DNA of 44,301 bases from Eremomyces bilateralis CBS 781.70 (Eukaryota > Ascomycota > Dothideomycetes > Eremomycetales > Eremomycetaceae): positions 1 to 44,301 of the forward strand of contig NW_022985114.1 in assembly GCF_010015585.1 (NCBI RefSeq), read 5' to 3'. Below the pieces are notes generated by a model, which was given only the letters and a program-made list of their open reading frames with translations, was not told the origin of the DNA and did not search any database. Shown here piece by piece: positions 23,042 to 32,471 of the stretch (the first letter of the stretch is position 1; each line of letters opens with the position of its first letter). A program made the position numbers and the translations under genes.

Positions 23042-23256
23042 TGTCGCACGTGATGTGCTAAAAATGGTTGGGAGTGAGGTGCTGTTGTTACAGCAGCGAA
23101 GTTGTTTTTATTGTGTGTTGTGTAAGTTGTGTGTAAGTTGTGTTTTCTAGCTGAATGCCTGGTCCCCCGGCCCTACAGATATACGAGAGTCACGGCAAGA
23201 TTATTAATGCAGTTTGTAGCCTTGGACTCCTAGAGCTCATGCCTTGGCCTGCGACA
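23042..23256 (-). mobile_element. Solo LTR fossil, family A copy 2 (inverted relative to copy 1)
   Basis: The 215-bp unit begins TGTCGCACG and ends GCGACA on the plus strand, and is the reverse complement of 16423-16629 with about three substitutions, one 7-base and one 1-base indel. A perfect 5-bp duplication CTATC flanks it (23037-23041, 23257-23261). The two copies form a long inverted pair about 6.4 kb apart. Confidence 0.87.
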
Positions 23257-23261
23257 CTATC

Positions 23262-23619
23262 TCTATCTCTTCGCGCTGTATTTTAGATACATCCAAAACA
23301 TCGCTCTTCTCTCTCATACGTGATCTTTGCTTGATTGGAGTATTCTCCACATAATCAATTATGTTATTAGAGAACAAGACAAATAGCTTCATCTATACAT
23401 TTCCCGCCGCTCCTGAAAAAGCCATACCCTGCGCCTGTGCCATATGGTACCATTCGCCTTCGAATTAGGTCTCGTTTCATATTCTTTAATAAACTTGCGG
23501 AAAAAAGAACATTTTTCTGCAGACAGCCCACAACTTGGAAATTCGCTGAGATTAGGGTCGTAATCGATTCTACACACCTTATTCACCTATAATCAACTAT
23601 TGCAGCCTCCTCAACTATC
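23262..23619. other. Flank between solo LTR and LINE, nothing recognised
   Basis: No gene or repeat was identified. The right edge may be the LINE 5' UTR. Confidence 0.35.
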
Positions 23620-24692
23620 ATGGTTGAAGGGCGCACGAGGGGGAAGGGCCCGCAGGCCAAAGACGCGTCGGGGACGCGTCTCCAGCAGGCGGACTACCCA
23701 CGACCCAACACCCGCAACGGAGTGGGAGAACAAACTGGACGGATGGATGAGGGACGGATGCTCCAAATCATGGAATATCATATAAAATTCGCGTTGGAGA
23801 GCTGCCGTAGATAGGCTAGAGCGGAGTCGCTCTGTAGAGTCCTGGAGGCTCACCTAACGCCCGTTCTCCGGCTTATTCCGGAGCTAGTACAGAGAAAGAG
23901 TATAGAAAAGGCGCAGGCGGGAACACCCGCCCGGGACCCAGCGATAGGTCAAATATTAGAGCGTCTTAGACGTATTGAGGCTGGAATCGCGAAAGACCGC
24001 GGTCGCTCAGCCGTGGCCCTAACCACCAAGGCACCAACCTAGAGCGAGATCGCCGTAGGAGGGAAGACCAAAGCGGTCGTTGAAGTGCGTCTCTCTGAAA
24101 TGGCAGGGGCCGTAGAAGAGACGACGGAAGAGAAACTATAGAGAATCAAGAAGGTAATCCTAGACGCGAAAGCGCTTATCCCACACCACAGGGCAGCTAG
24201 TAAGATATCTGTCGTGGTTCCCACGACTACCCGACGGGACTGGATTATCGCTACTAGAATCGCTGGGGATGACGGCGTTAAGCTGATCCGTCGCCCGAAA
24301 CTACTCATAGTAATGGGGATCCCGATTAATATACATATTATAACCGGTGAAAGTGAGGGGAACACCGAATAGGCGAGACAGATGTCGAACTAAAACGCTG
24401 TTAAAATTGAACGAGTCTCCTGGCTCTATAAGAAAGAGAAGCTGGCGGCTATCCGGAAGGCTGGATCCTAGACGAAGGGATTAGTTATTGTCGAGGTGGC
24501 TAACGATACCGACGTGACGCGGCTTATCAAGGACGGCTTCCTCTATAGCGCCCTATAGCTCCTAGTTAAACTATGGGACGTTACTCTCCGGGCGGTCTAG
24601 TGCTTCCGATACTAGAAATGGGGCTACACGCAGTCCGTTTATAACGCGGATAGTGACACCTGTTGGCGCTGCGCAAAACAGCACCCTATAAG

Positions 24693-24869
24693 TGTTACGG
24701 CACGGTAGCTGGATGCACACAACATACACGTAGCCAAAGATATTCTAGATTGAGATGAAGAGTACAAGGTAGCTGTGACAGAGGAATCTTGATGAGGTTC
24801 CATCTCTACGCTAGGTTTGATTAGGCTTAGGCTCTCAGCCTATGCCAACCATGGGCCATGCCCATAACA
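24693..24869 (+). mobile_element. Solo LTR fossil, family E copy 1, inside LINE ORF1
   Basis: The 177-bp unit runs TGTTACGG..CCCATAACA with a perfect 5-bp duplication ATAAG (24688-24692, 24870-24874). LINE frame text on either side (CWRCAKQHP and GYIIQDLQEARC) joins at the duplication. The copy at 34679-34866 is on the other strand. Confidence 0.9.
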
Positions 24870-24948
24870 ATAAGGGGATATATAATACAAGACCTTCAAG
24901 AGGCAAGGTGCGCAGGGTGTAAGAAACCTGGTGTCAAGATCTGATGTC

Positions 24949-25026
24949 ATTACTTAGTCATTCGTTTCCCCGCTTCGGCTATTACTTAGTCATTCGTTTC
25001 CCCTCTTCGGCTATTACTTAGTCATG
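24949..25026 (+). repeat. Tandem repeat, 32-bp unit, about 2.4 copies
   Basis: ATTACTTAGTCATTCG starts each unit; the units differ by one base (CCGC versus CTCT region). It lies within LTR D and is absent from the other D copy, which has a single ATTACTTAGTCA. Confidence 0.85.
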
Positions 25027-25041
25027 GGTATATCTACCTCG

Positions 25042-25270
25042 TGTTATGGTCCCAGGCCTGCGGCCTGTTCCCTTGGTTGTGGCTGAAGACGTGGCTGGTG
25101 GATTATATCAGAGAAGCAAACAAACATGGTAACACAGCAGTAGGGCATTGGAGAGGAGAGTCGCTATCTCGCGCACAAAGGTGCCGGGAGATTTCTTCTC
25201 TCTCTCTCTCTCTTCAGTTTAGATTAATGGAACTTGGTAATCGCAGACCTTGCGCATCCAGACCGTGTCA
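25042..25270 (+). mobile_element. Solo LTR fossil, family C (Ty3/Gypsy), nested within LTR D
   Basis: The 229-bp unit runs TGTTATGGTCC..CGTGTCA with a perfect 5-bp duplication CCTCG (25037-25041, 25271-25275). A related 240-bp LTR at 32232-32471 directly follows a Gypsy chromodomain remnant, fixing the superfamily. It is the youngest layer here, being inside D, which is inside the LINE. Confidence 0.9.
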
Positions 25271-25943
25271 CCTCGTTCTGTATTCTACTTCTTACAGAAA
25301 TACAAGCATCGCATTGCCTCTGAACAGGTATCCTATTGCTTCCGTGATTGACGACACGCCAAAACGTTCAACACCTGGGCACTTTACCTGGATGACCAGA
25401 AGCTGTACGACATATAAATCCTTCGCAGTTGGCCAGCGAGCCACAGAAAACCGCCTCAATGAGGCTACCGTCGCTGTCCAAAGCCAAAACCAAAACCAAA
25501 ACGTCACAACCCACCAGGTCCGCCACGCCGACGAGGGACACACCCTCGTTAAGCACTCCCAGAAGCGGAAGAGGGCAGGACCTGGGAGGCCCTCAGGAAC
25601 CACGGTGGCTGCCCGAGCCCCAGGGCAGCAGCGGCTCCAGCTCTCGGCTAGTCAGCCGAACGACTTCATGTTCGGCATTAGTATTCCTACCTTTACGACG
25701 CCTACCGGAAAGGACACGACCGGAGAGGACATGACACCTACCGGAAAGGACAATACCCCTAGTGCTCAATAATAGGGACTGGCATCCTCCAATATAACTG
25801 CGGTAATGCGAACAACGATAAGGCTAGGGCTACCTTCGACTGGATTGATCCTACCCGGCTTCCTATACTTGCAATTCAGGAACCGATAGTCGCCGAAACT
25901 AAGCCAACAGTCACCTATACACCGAAGAACTTTCGCCTAAGTC

Positions 25944-26779
25944 TGAGACGGTTTGATCGCAGAAGTTACGAGAACCACTTTCATTTATTGCAAAGCTAAA
26001 GAAGAAGAGCTATCTACGACGCGTGCGCGATGTCCAAAACTTCGACAGTTGACTTAGTCACGTGACTATCATTCAGGAGACAGGCCACAGGCTTGGAACC
26101 ATAACAATACCCAGGAGGCTGGTGAGATTTTCCCCCCCGTTTTTGAGATTTTCCCCCCTCAGGAGTACCAAAATCACCACATTTCAACTTCAACGCGAAA
26201 CAGCTCAACACCAGCTTCGAAATAATATAATTTTTAAATGCTTAGAAAAATACTAAAGCCTGGGTAACTGAGCCTACTATTTTAGATCTCTATATACCCC
26301 CTGCGTTGTGGTTTAATTTTGTGCTGAAGTTGGTGAGTTGTATGAAAAAACTACCATAACTTTAATCCTAAATCACGTAACACCACAACTTATTAGGATT
26401 AAATTTCGGAGTCTAGGAGCAAGAGGGAGTCCTAAAGAACTCTATCTAAGTTTTGAATTTAAAAATAATGTTGAAAGTGTGGCTATATTGCCTTGTAAAT
26501 TTCCAAAGCGGCGGTTTTGGTACTTCTGAAGGGGGGAAAATCTCAAAACGGGGGGGAAAATCTCACCAGCCTACCCAGGATTATGTAATTAATGTACAGA
26601 ATAGGATGACTAAATAAACCTCTGATTCCTGACAATTACAGACAGGCCTGGGGGCCCTGCTGGCGGGCACAGGAATAATTAACCAACCAACCAATCAATC
26701 AATCGATATGTAGTTCCCCTTCTTTAACTTTATAATAAATGAAAGTGGTTCTCACAACCTCCGCGGTCAAACTGTCTCA
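25944..26779. mobile_element. Non-autonomous TIR element, 836 bp, hAT-like 8-bp target duplication
   Basis: Ends are inverted: the left starts TGAGACGGTTTGATCGC and the right end complement reads TGAGACAGTTTGACCGC; they stay alike for about 60 bp. The flanks are CCTAAGTC (25936-25943) and CCTATGTC (26780-26787), an 8-bp duplication with one mismatch. The differences between the ends are mostly transitions, as expected after RIP. It interrupts LINE ORF2 and contains the foldback MITE 26116-26572 and an AACC/AATC-rich run near 26678-26704. No transposase is encoded. Confidence 0.7.
26116..26572. mobile_element. Foldback MITE, 457 bp, with GGCTGGTGAGATTTTCCCC ends
   Basis: The left end starts AGGCTGGTGAGATTTTC and the right end is its complement (GAAAATCTCACCAGCCT). 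Each end carries two GAGATTTTCCCCCC units separated by a short T-rich spacer. The flanks are ACCCAGG(A), at 26109-26115 and 26573-26579, a perfect 7-8 bp duplication. The interior is AT-rich and non-coding. It is nested in the 25944-26779 element. Confidence 0.85.
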
Positions 26780-27025
26780 CCTATGTCTATATAAACCGCT
26801 CTATCCGTACCCAAATCCTAGATCCTTAACCACTAGTTATGAGGTCCCTTCCATATTGCTGATGACACCTACTATCCCCTGCTAAAATCAAGCGATTCTT
26901 GATTCAATATCGGATCACCCATATTATTCCCGGCGCCCTTTTATGTTTTGTCACGTCTCTTCTCTTATTTATCGTTAGATCCAGTTATTTGTTCATATAG
27001 AAGTGTTGGTACGGGTGTTTGAGCA

Positions 27026-28778
27026 ATGGATTTATTTATAGTCTTTCTCGCCAGTTCTCTCGCCCTCGCTAATGCCGAGTGTATGTGTGAAAATGAATCC
27101 TTCGGGCAAAGAGTTAGCTAACCGTAAAACAGTGTCCTATAATGTCTCCAGCTCTATGACCATAACTCCTAGCCCCGAATCATCGTGTTCAGCTAACTGC
27201 TCAGTCGGCCCACCTGACCTTACCTCTTGGGTATGGGTGCCGGTTACAATCACTAGGAACATTACTCTGGCCACGGTTATATATATCGTGAACAACCGCA
27301 CGAACACGACGAAGACCACAACTATAACGAACACGTTACCCGCGGATATTACACCCCCGCCAACCAATGTAGGGGGGACCGTTGTCAATACGTTCACCTA
27401 CGAAGGGTATAATGGGGTTAATACAACGAAGGTTATCACCTATCCGTCCCTTTGGTGGGACTATAACGAGTCGTATTCCTGGGGGGGGACCCTTAATATA
27501 TCGTCGACGACATCGGGAGGTCTAAAGGATACCGCCCCAATATGCATTACAGCGCCAGAAGGGGGTACCACCCTAACACTGAAATCTCATCCGCCATACC
27601 CAGGGGTAACTGATTATTATACCTGGCTAGAGGACGAAGTTCTTTGGGAAAGCTGTATGTCATCCGCATATGGACCATCTATCTCCGCCTGGCCGGTTGG
27701 CTCCGATGCTACTACCTGTTTGCCCGTCTTGTCGACCATCAGACACAAGTATCCTAAATCTGACGACACTCTTGGACTTACGTATACCTTGGTCGAAAAG
27801 TGGGAGAGGAATGGACTCGGGTTATATACCGAGCTCTTCCCAGAGCTGGCAACCTATACCGACTGTAATCAGACTGGAGTCCATCCTGTCCAACCTATTC
27901 ATACCGTCGGCTTCCTAACCGAGACGAGCGTCAGCTTCGACGACTCCATCGAACCAACGCCTCCAGGCAACTCGGAGAATCCCGGTCCTGAGCCTACACC
28001 ACTGCCGCCAACAGTCCTACCACCCCAACCCGAGCCAACACCCCAGCCTGAACAACCTACACCATCGCTGCAGCCCGAACAACCTACACCATCCCCCCAG
28101 CCCGGACAACCCGCCCCATCCCCCCAGCCCCAACAACCCTCTCCCAGCGACGACGTCGGCAGCATCATCGCCTCTCTCCTCAACCCCGGCGGCAACCCAA
28201 ACCCGCCCGCCAACTCCGTTCCAGCGCAACCCGCCGCAGAACCAGCATCCAACGCCCCCGCGAACCCAGGGAACGACGCCAGGATCCCTCCCGGAGCTGC
28301 ACCCGCTGCACCCGCTGCACCCGCTGCGCCGGGCGCTGCGGCACCGAGCGATCCGCTGGCGGGGTTCATCATTAGTGCGATTGGTGGAGAGGCGCCGGTA
28401 GCTGGAGATACTCCTGGTACTGGATCAGGATCGGGATCTGGACAAGAGAATCCAGGGATCCCAGCCGGCACTGGTAGCGGAAGCGGTACTGGCACTGGAA
28501 GTGGCTCTGACAGCGGAAGAGGCACTGGCAGTCGCACTGGTAGCGGCATTGGAAGCGGTACGGGCAGTGGAAACGGTTCTAGCGGCACAAGCGGCGCTCC
28601 AGCAGGCGGCGCTAGTTCTACCGGCAGCCCATCCAACGGAACCAGCAATCCTTCAACTTCGCGACCTACGGCACCCTTGACCAAACCGTCGGGTGCAGCG
28701 TCGCGGGGCGTGACGATGGGATACGGAACGTGGTCGTTCTCGTTTCTTTCGCTGCTATTTAGAGCGTGGTCGGTGTGA
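27026..28778 (+). CDS. Secreted, probably GPI-anchored Pro/Gly/Ser-rich surface protein, 2 exons, 566 aa
   Basis: Exon 1 (27026-27080) encodes a signal peptide MDLFIVFLASSLALANA; the 52-nt intron (GTATGT, GCTAAC branch, CAG) leads to exon 2 (27133-28778). Lengths total 1701 nt. A start at 27072 without the intron would lose the signal peptide, so I reject it. The N-terminal half is Thr/Asn-rich with several NxS/T sites and six or more Cys. Then comes a Pro-rich repeat of PQPEQPTPS units (about residues 315-355), an Ala/Pro stretch, a Gly-Ser/Thr stretch and a short hydrophobic tail (TWSFSFLSLLFRAWSV) typical of GPI addition. It probably sits in the cell wall. No named family recognised. It is a single-copy-looking island between repeat clusters. 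Confidence 0.85.
28020..28150 (+). repeat. Coding minisatellite encoding PQPEQPTPS-like units
   Basis: About four imperfect copies of a 27-33 bp CCCCAGCCCGAACAACC-type unit, in frame in the surface-protein gene. Copy number can vary by slippage and would change stalk length. Confidence 0.75.
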
Positions 28779-29439
28779 GTGAGGAAGCGGAGGAAAGAGG
28801 AGGTATTTTGAGATCTTGTTGATGGAAGTATTATAATACGGGGGATTATTTCGAGCGGGGAACAATTAAAGGGAATGGCGGATAACGTGGTAGAGCATTA
28901 TATTGAAGTCGTACGCGCTTAGACTGCTCATGATAGAGAGGATTAGAGCTCCGAAATGAATAAATGAATACGAATATGGCCCATATTCATATTCGCTCTT
29001 CACGAATATGAATAATATAAATATTATTCATATAAATATGCCCAATATTCATATTCATATTCGTATTCATATTTATTCATATATCTCTCCGGGAATTTGT
29101 TGTTCCGGGCCGACCCGTTTCCTCTTCCTATAGTTATATGCTATCGTCTTGCTTATTAATAGACAGATTTCAGTCCAGTTCCTATGCCAGAACATAGGCA
29201 GGTGTTTTTTGCGCTGCTTTGAACCGTGCTGCGAATAGCCATGAATTTGGATCCCATATATCCCGTATGTCTAGGTACGGGGCCCTATTCAATTGCAGGT
29301 AGAGAGCGATTGAAAGATTGCCTCTCATTCCCAATATCATTTTTATTCAAATTTCTGCGCAAACAACCTCTCAAACGTTAACGCTGTCTAAATCCTCCAA
29401 AACCTATTGAATAACTATCAAATTTGCACTGGGAATAAG
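28779..29439. other. Intergenic, with a palindromic AT block at 28955-29090
   Basis: 28955-29090 is built of repeated direct and inverted ATTCATATTC/GAATATGAAT words, able to form hairpins. The remainder shows no gene. Confidence 0.5.
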
Positions 29440-30430
29440 TTACATGAGTTGACACGTTAATGACGCGTCAAATTATGTACTCGACTATTGGTGATAGAGA
29501 ATGGCGGTATATCCTGTAGTATTAGAGAGGAGACCCGGTAGGACTAGAGCGTTTCCTCGATAAGCTGAAGATCTGGTAGTTAAGGCGTCTTCGAAACCTG
29601 TATTGGTAGGGGAAGCGGAATCACTCTGGATTCCTCCCTAAGGATTGTTATTAAGAGGCTGAAATGCCTGATGACTGGACGATTACTGAGAGTCCGGTTC
29701 AGGTGTTGCATTAGGCGTAGCAAGATGACCTAGAGGACTGGATAGGAGCTGTTAGACCTTAGCGCTTGTCTATAGAAGTGGAGATAATAGGCTGTCAAGG
29801 TCTTTGGGCTGGATGCCGTTGTGCGCAGGGTCAAGGGAATCATTATCTAGAATAGGAGGAAGTTCCGTATTAAAGCGAGGAACTATAACCTTAAGCTGTT
29901 AGATATCCTGGTCTGAAGGAGGAGATAGGGTAGCGTAGAGGACTGGGTCGTACTGAATGGACTCATCGATCCGGACGTCTCGGCTATCGAGGATGCGATT
30001 TAGCGAAGGAACCCAGACACGATAGATGTTTAAGGTAGAGTAGCCAGTCAGAAAACCTATATAAGCGCGTTCTTCCATCTTATCCTTCTTTACGTTCTCT
30101 TTACGTACGAAAGCCTTAGATCTAATGATCCGGAGATGGGAGAGGTTTGGCTTCCTCTTCGCGATAATTTTAAAGGGTGTAATGAACTTGTTACGAGTAG
30201 GGTGCTTGAATAGAGTCCGATTAAGCAGATACTCGGCATGCGCGACAAATTCAGGCCAGAGAGACGTCGGAAGTTTAGACTCGATGCAGATTTTGCGAGC
30301 CATAGTTACCATCACCCCCCCAGAACGTTCTATAAAGCCGTTCTGGTTGTGGTACGCGCGAGATCCGCTTTGGGACTTGAGCTAGGTTGCAGGTATCGCA
30401 CAAGGAGTTGTCCTTGTCTGGCGAGGAGCG
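29440..30430 (-). mobile_element. Ty1/Copia retrotransposon remnant (integrase C-terminal part)
   Basis: On the minus strand the frame at 30315-29899 contains SLWPEFVAHAEYLLNRTLF and YIGFLTGYSTLNIYRVW, the Copia integrase and following region. The sequence beyond to about 29440 is linker-like and degraded. No RT, RNase H or LTR of the same element could be assigned. It is a broken fossil with several breaks. Confidence 0.75.
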
Positions 30431-30454
30431 GGTGATAATTCTGATACTGTAAGA

Positions 30455-30522
30455 GTCTCACTGTCGGGAATCTCCAATCGTGAGGCAAACATTGAATTGT
30501 TGCTATGAAGGAGGAATCTATC
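30455..30522 (+). repeat. Dispersed repeat, copy 1
   Basis: GTCTCACTGTCGGGAATCTC through GGAATCTATCT recurs at 36659-36714 with a short deletion. In the other copy a TATA-like run precedes it, so it may be the transcribed part of an LTR (inference). Confidence 0.7.
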
Positions 30523-30599
30523 TAAGGTGTGCGAGGCGTTTATCTGTTCTGGTGTTTACAGAGCAAACCTGCAACACATCGTGAGGCCGTAAGGCATCC

Positions 30600-31848
30600 A
30601 CATCCCAAGGCCCCAAGGCATCAGACTGAATTCAATCTTCGATCCTTCACAACGGCTCACGTTCTGGACGGCCTACGAAACAGACTGAAGAGACTACCTC
30701 AGATGTCCTATCTAAGGTCCGTACTGATCGATATGGTCGGGAGAAAACCTGTGCTCAAATTGCCATAGAGGTTGGAGGGGTGTCAGATATCACCGTCTAG
30801 AGAATCCTCCGGTCTTCAGGCTTCAGAAAGACCAAACTAACAAGAAAGCCTAGACTTACAGCCGAAATGAAAGAAGCCCGACTAAGATTTGCGCTTAATC
30901 ATAAAGACTGGACAATCGAAGATTGGAAGAAGGTTATCTGGTCAGATGAGACCTCAGTTGTCTATGGTTTTCGACGCGGAGGATACCGAGTTTGGCGCCG
31001 TCCCGACGAACGATTTAACAAGTCTTGTATCCGTCCACGATGGAAGGGATACTCTGAATTCATGTTTTGGGGTTGTTTCTCGTGGGATCAGAAAGGTCCT
31101 TACCATATCTGGAAACCAGAAACGAAGTCTCAACGCAAGGACAATGATAAGACTCTAGATAAGATCAATGCTGAATTAGAGCCAATTATGAAGACTGAGT
31201 GGGAGCTGAATACGCCATTTCGTCGGTTGGGTCTTCGGAATAAGCCAGGAAAGAAACCAGCTTGGAAATGGAATGAGAGACACGGAAAACTCGCGAGAAA
31301 CTCTACAGGCGGGATTGATTGGTTTCTCTATTATTAACAGGTTGTTATCCCGAAGCTAATCCCATTCGCAAAGAAGCTTGAGGATATACGTCCTAATATC
31401 TTGATTCAAGAGGATGGAGCGAGTCCTCATCGCTCAACGCATAAGGATAGACTCTATTCCTTAAATCAGGTACGAGCTCTCTTATGGCCAGGGAACTCTC
31501 CAGATTTAAACATGATTGAACCATCATGGCCTCATCTCAAACGAGTTACTACGAAGAAAGGAGCTCCTCAGAATCGAGCGCAGGCTGAGAGGGCATGGCT
31601 AGAAGCCTGGGATGAGCTTGAGCAAGAACGGATTCAGGCCTGGATAGAGAAGATTCCGAGACATATTCAAAAGATTATAGAATTAGAGGGTGGAAATGAG
31701 TATAGAGAAGGGAAACAAGAGAAGATGAGACGATTTCAGAGTCTTAAACCTGAATGGGAAGACATCTAGAGTAGAAATTGGCATAGAATTCAGGAATTCA
31801 TGATCATTTGCCAAGTCACGCTACTAGGACGCTAGTAGCGCCACAGTG
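30600..31848 (+). mobile_element. Tc1/mariner transposon, DD34E transposase with in-frame stops; 5' end lost
   Basis: One frame runs from SRSGRPTKQTEETTSDV through AQIAIEVGGVSDITV and RLRFALNHKDWTIEDW to IWSDETSVVYGF (first D), IQEDGASPHRS (second D) and GNSPDLNMIEPSW (E), with 34 residues between the last two, that is DD34E. In-frame stops lie at 30627 (TGA), 30798 (TAG) and 31335 (TAA); no frameshift is seen. The right end has CGCTACTAGGACGCTAGTAG and CCACAGTG near 31848, the likely terminal inverted repeat. I found no matching left end. It abuts a Gypsy remnant on the right. Confidence 0.85.
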
Positions 31849-31849
31849 C

Positions 31850-32471
31850 ACAGACCAGGAAAAAGCTTTTGAAAGGCGCCTCCGTATCCACAACGTGTTC
31901 CACAAGTCCTTGCTAAGGCTAGTGCCAACGGATCCTTTCCCAAGCCAATAGCAAGACGACATACAACCAGAACCGATCGATGTAGACGGAGAAGATGAGT
32001 GGTCACTACAAGAGATTATGGATGACAGAGTGAAACGAGGACGCGGTAGAGGAGGACTATTAAGAAGAGAATTCCTATGTAAATGGGAAGGTTACGCGGA
32101 ACTAACTTGGGAAGCTGCTTGGTGCGTTGAAGATATAGTAGTATTAGATGATTACGAACGGAAGACAAGGCGAGACATCTTGAACGAACCTCTTAAGCTT
32201 AGTTAACCGCCTTCGGGGAGGAGGAGGGTATTGTTATGGTCCTAGGCCTGTAGCCTGAGCCCTTGGGTGTGGCTGATAGCCACTGAGGTGTGGCTGGTGG
32301 ATTGCATAGGGATTATCAGAAAGCAAACATAGTTACACTGCATTAGGGCAGCAGAGGGGAGAGTCGCTACTTTACGTACAAAGGCGCCAGGAGATTCTCT
32401 CTTTCCCTCTCTCTTCAGTTTAGATTAATGGAACTTGGTAATCGCAGATCTTACGCATCCAAACCGTGTCA
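31850..32471 (+). mobile_element. Ty3/Gypsy chromovirus remnant: integrase end, chromodomain, 3' LTR (family C)
   Basis: Frame text NVFHKSLLRLVPTDPFP, then FLCKWEGYAELTWEAAW, is the integrase tail plus chromodomain of fungal chromoviruses. A purine-rich tract (GGGGAGGAGGAGGG) precedes the 240-bp LTR 32232-32471 (TGTTATGGTCC..CGTGTCA). The 5' side is cut off at the Tc1/mariner element. It is a broken, 5'-truncated fossil. Confidence 0.85.

Larger units (their letters stand above)
24932..25373 (+). mobile_element. Solo LTR fossil, family D, inside LINE ORF1, itself split by LTR C
   Basis: The unit runs TGTCAAGATC..GTTCAACA with a perfect 5-bp duplication CCTGG (24927-24931, 25374-25378). Its own length without the nested LTR C is about 208 bp. 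A second copy of the family is at 14290-14473. It includes about 2.4 tandem copies of a 32-bp unit at its 5' side. Confidence 0.88.
23620..25943 (+). mobile_element. Tad-like LINE: ORF1 (zinc-knuckle) and start of ORF2 endonuclease, heavily nested
   Basis: A single frame from ATG 23620 gives MVEGRTRGKGPQAKD and, later, ERVSWLYKKEKLAAIRKAG, VIVEVANDTDVTRLIKDG and KWGYTQSVYNADSDTCWRC, which is LINE ORF1. The cysteine knuckles continue as RCAGCKKPGH beyond two inserted LTRs. The ORF1 stop near 25770 is followed by TGILQYNCGNANN and RLPILAIQEP, the start of the ORF2 endonuclease domain. ORF1 carries about a dozen in-frame stops, nearly all TAG or TAA where CAG, CAA or TGG is expected, and no clear frameshift, which is the RIP pattern. 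ORF2 is cut by the 836-bp TIR element; reverse transcriptase is absent. Confidence 0.85.

Noticed and set aside
22708-23061. 117-aa plus frame after the SDR
   Set aside because: Basic, low-complexity, no domain, and its end runs into an inserted LTR.
27899-28684. Long minus-strand frame (261 aa) opposite the surface-protein gene
   Set aside because: It is the shadow of a Pro/Gly/Ser-rich repetitive coding region; no signal or domain, and the plus frame has intron, signal peptide and tail.
25042-32471. A single full-length Gypsy element spanning 25.0-32.5 kb between the two family C LTRs
   Set aside because: The left LTR has its own perfect CCTCG duplication on both sides, so it is solo; the interval holds a host gene and other TEs, not one internal region.
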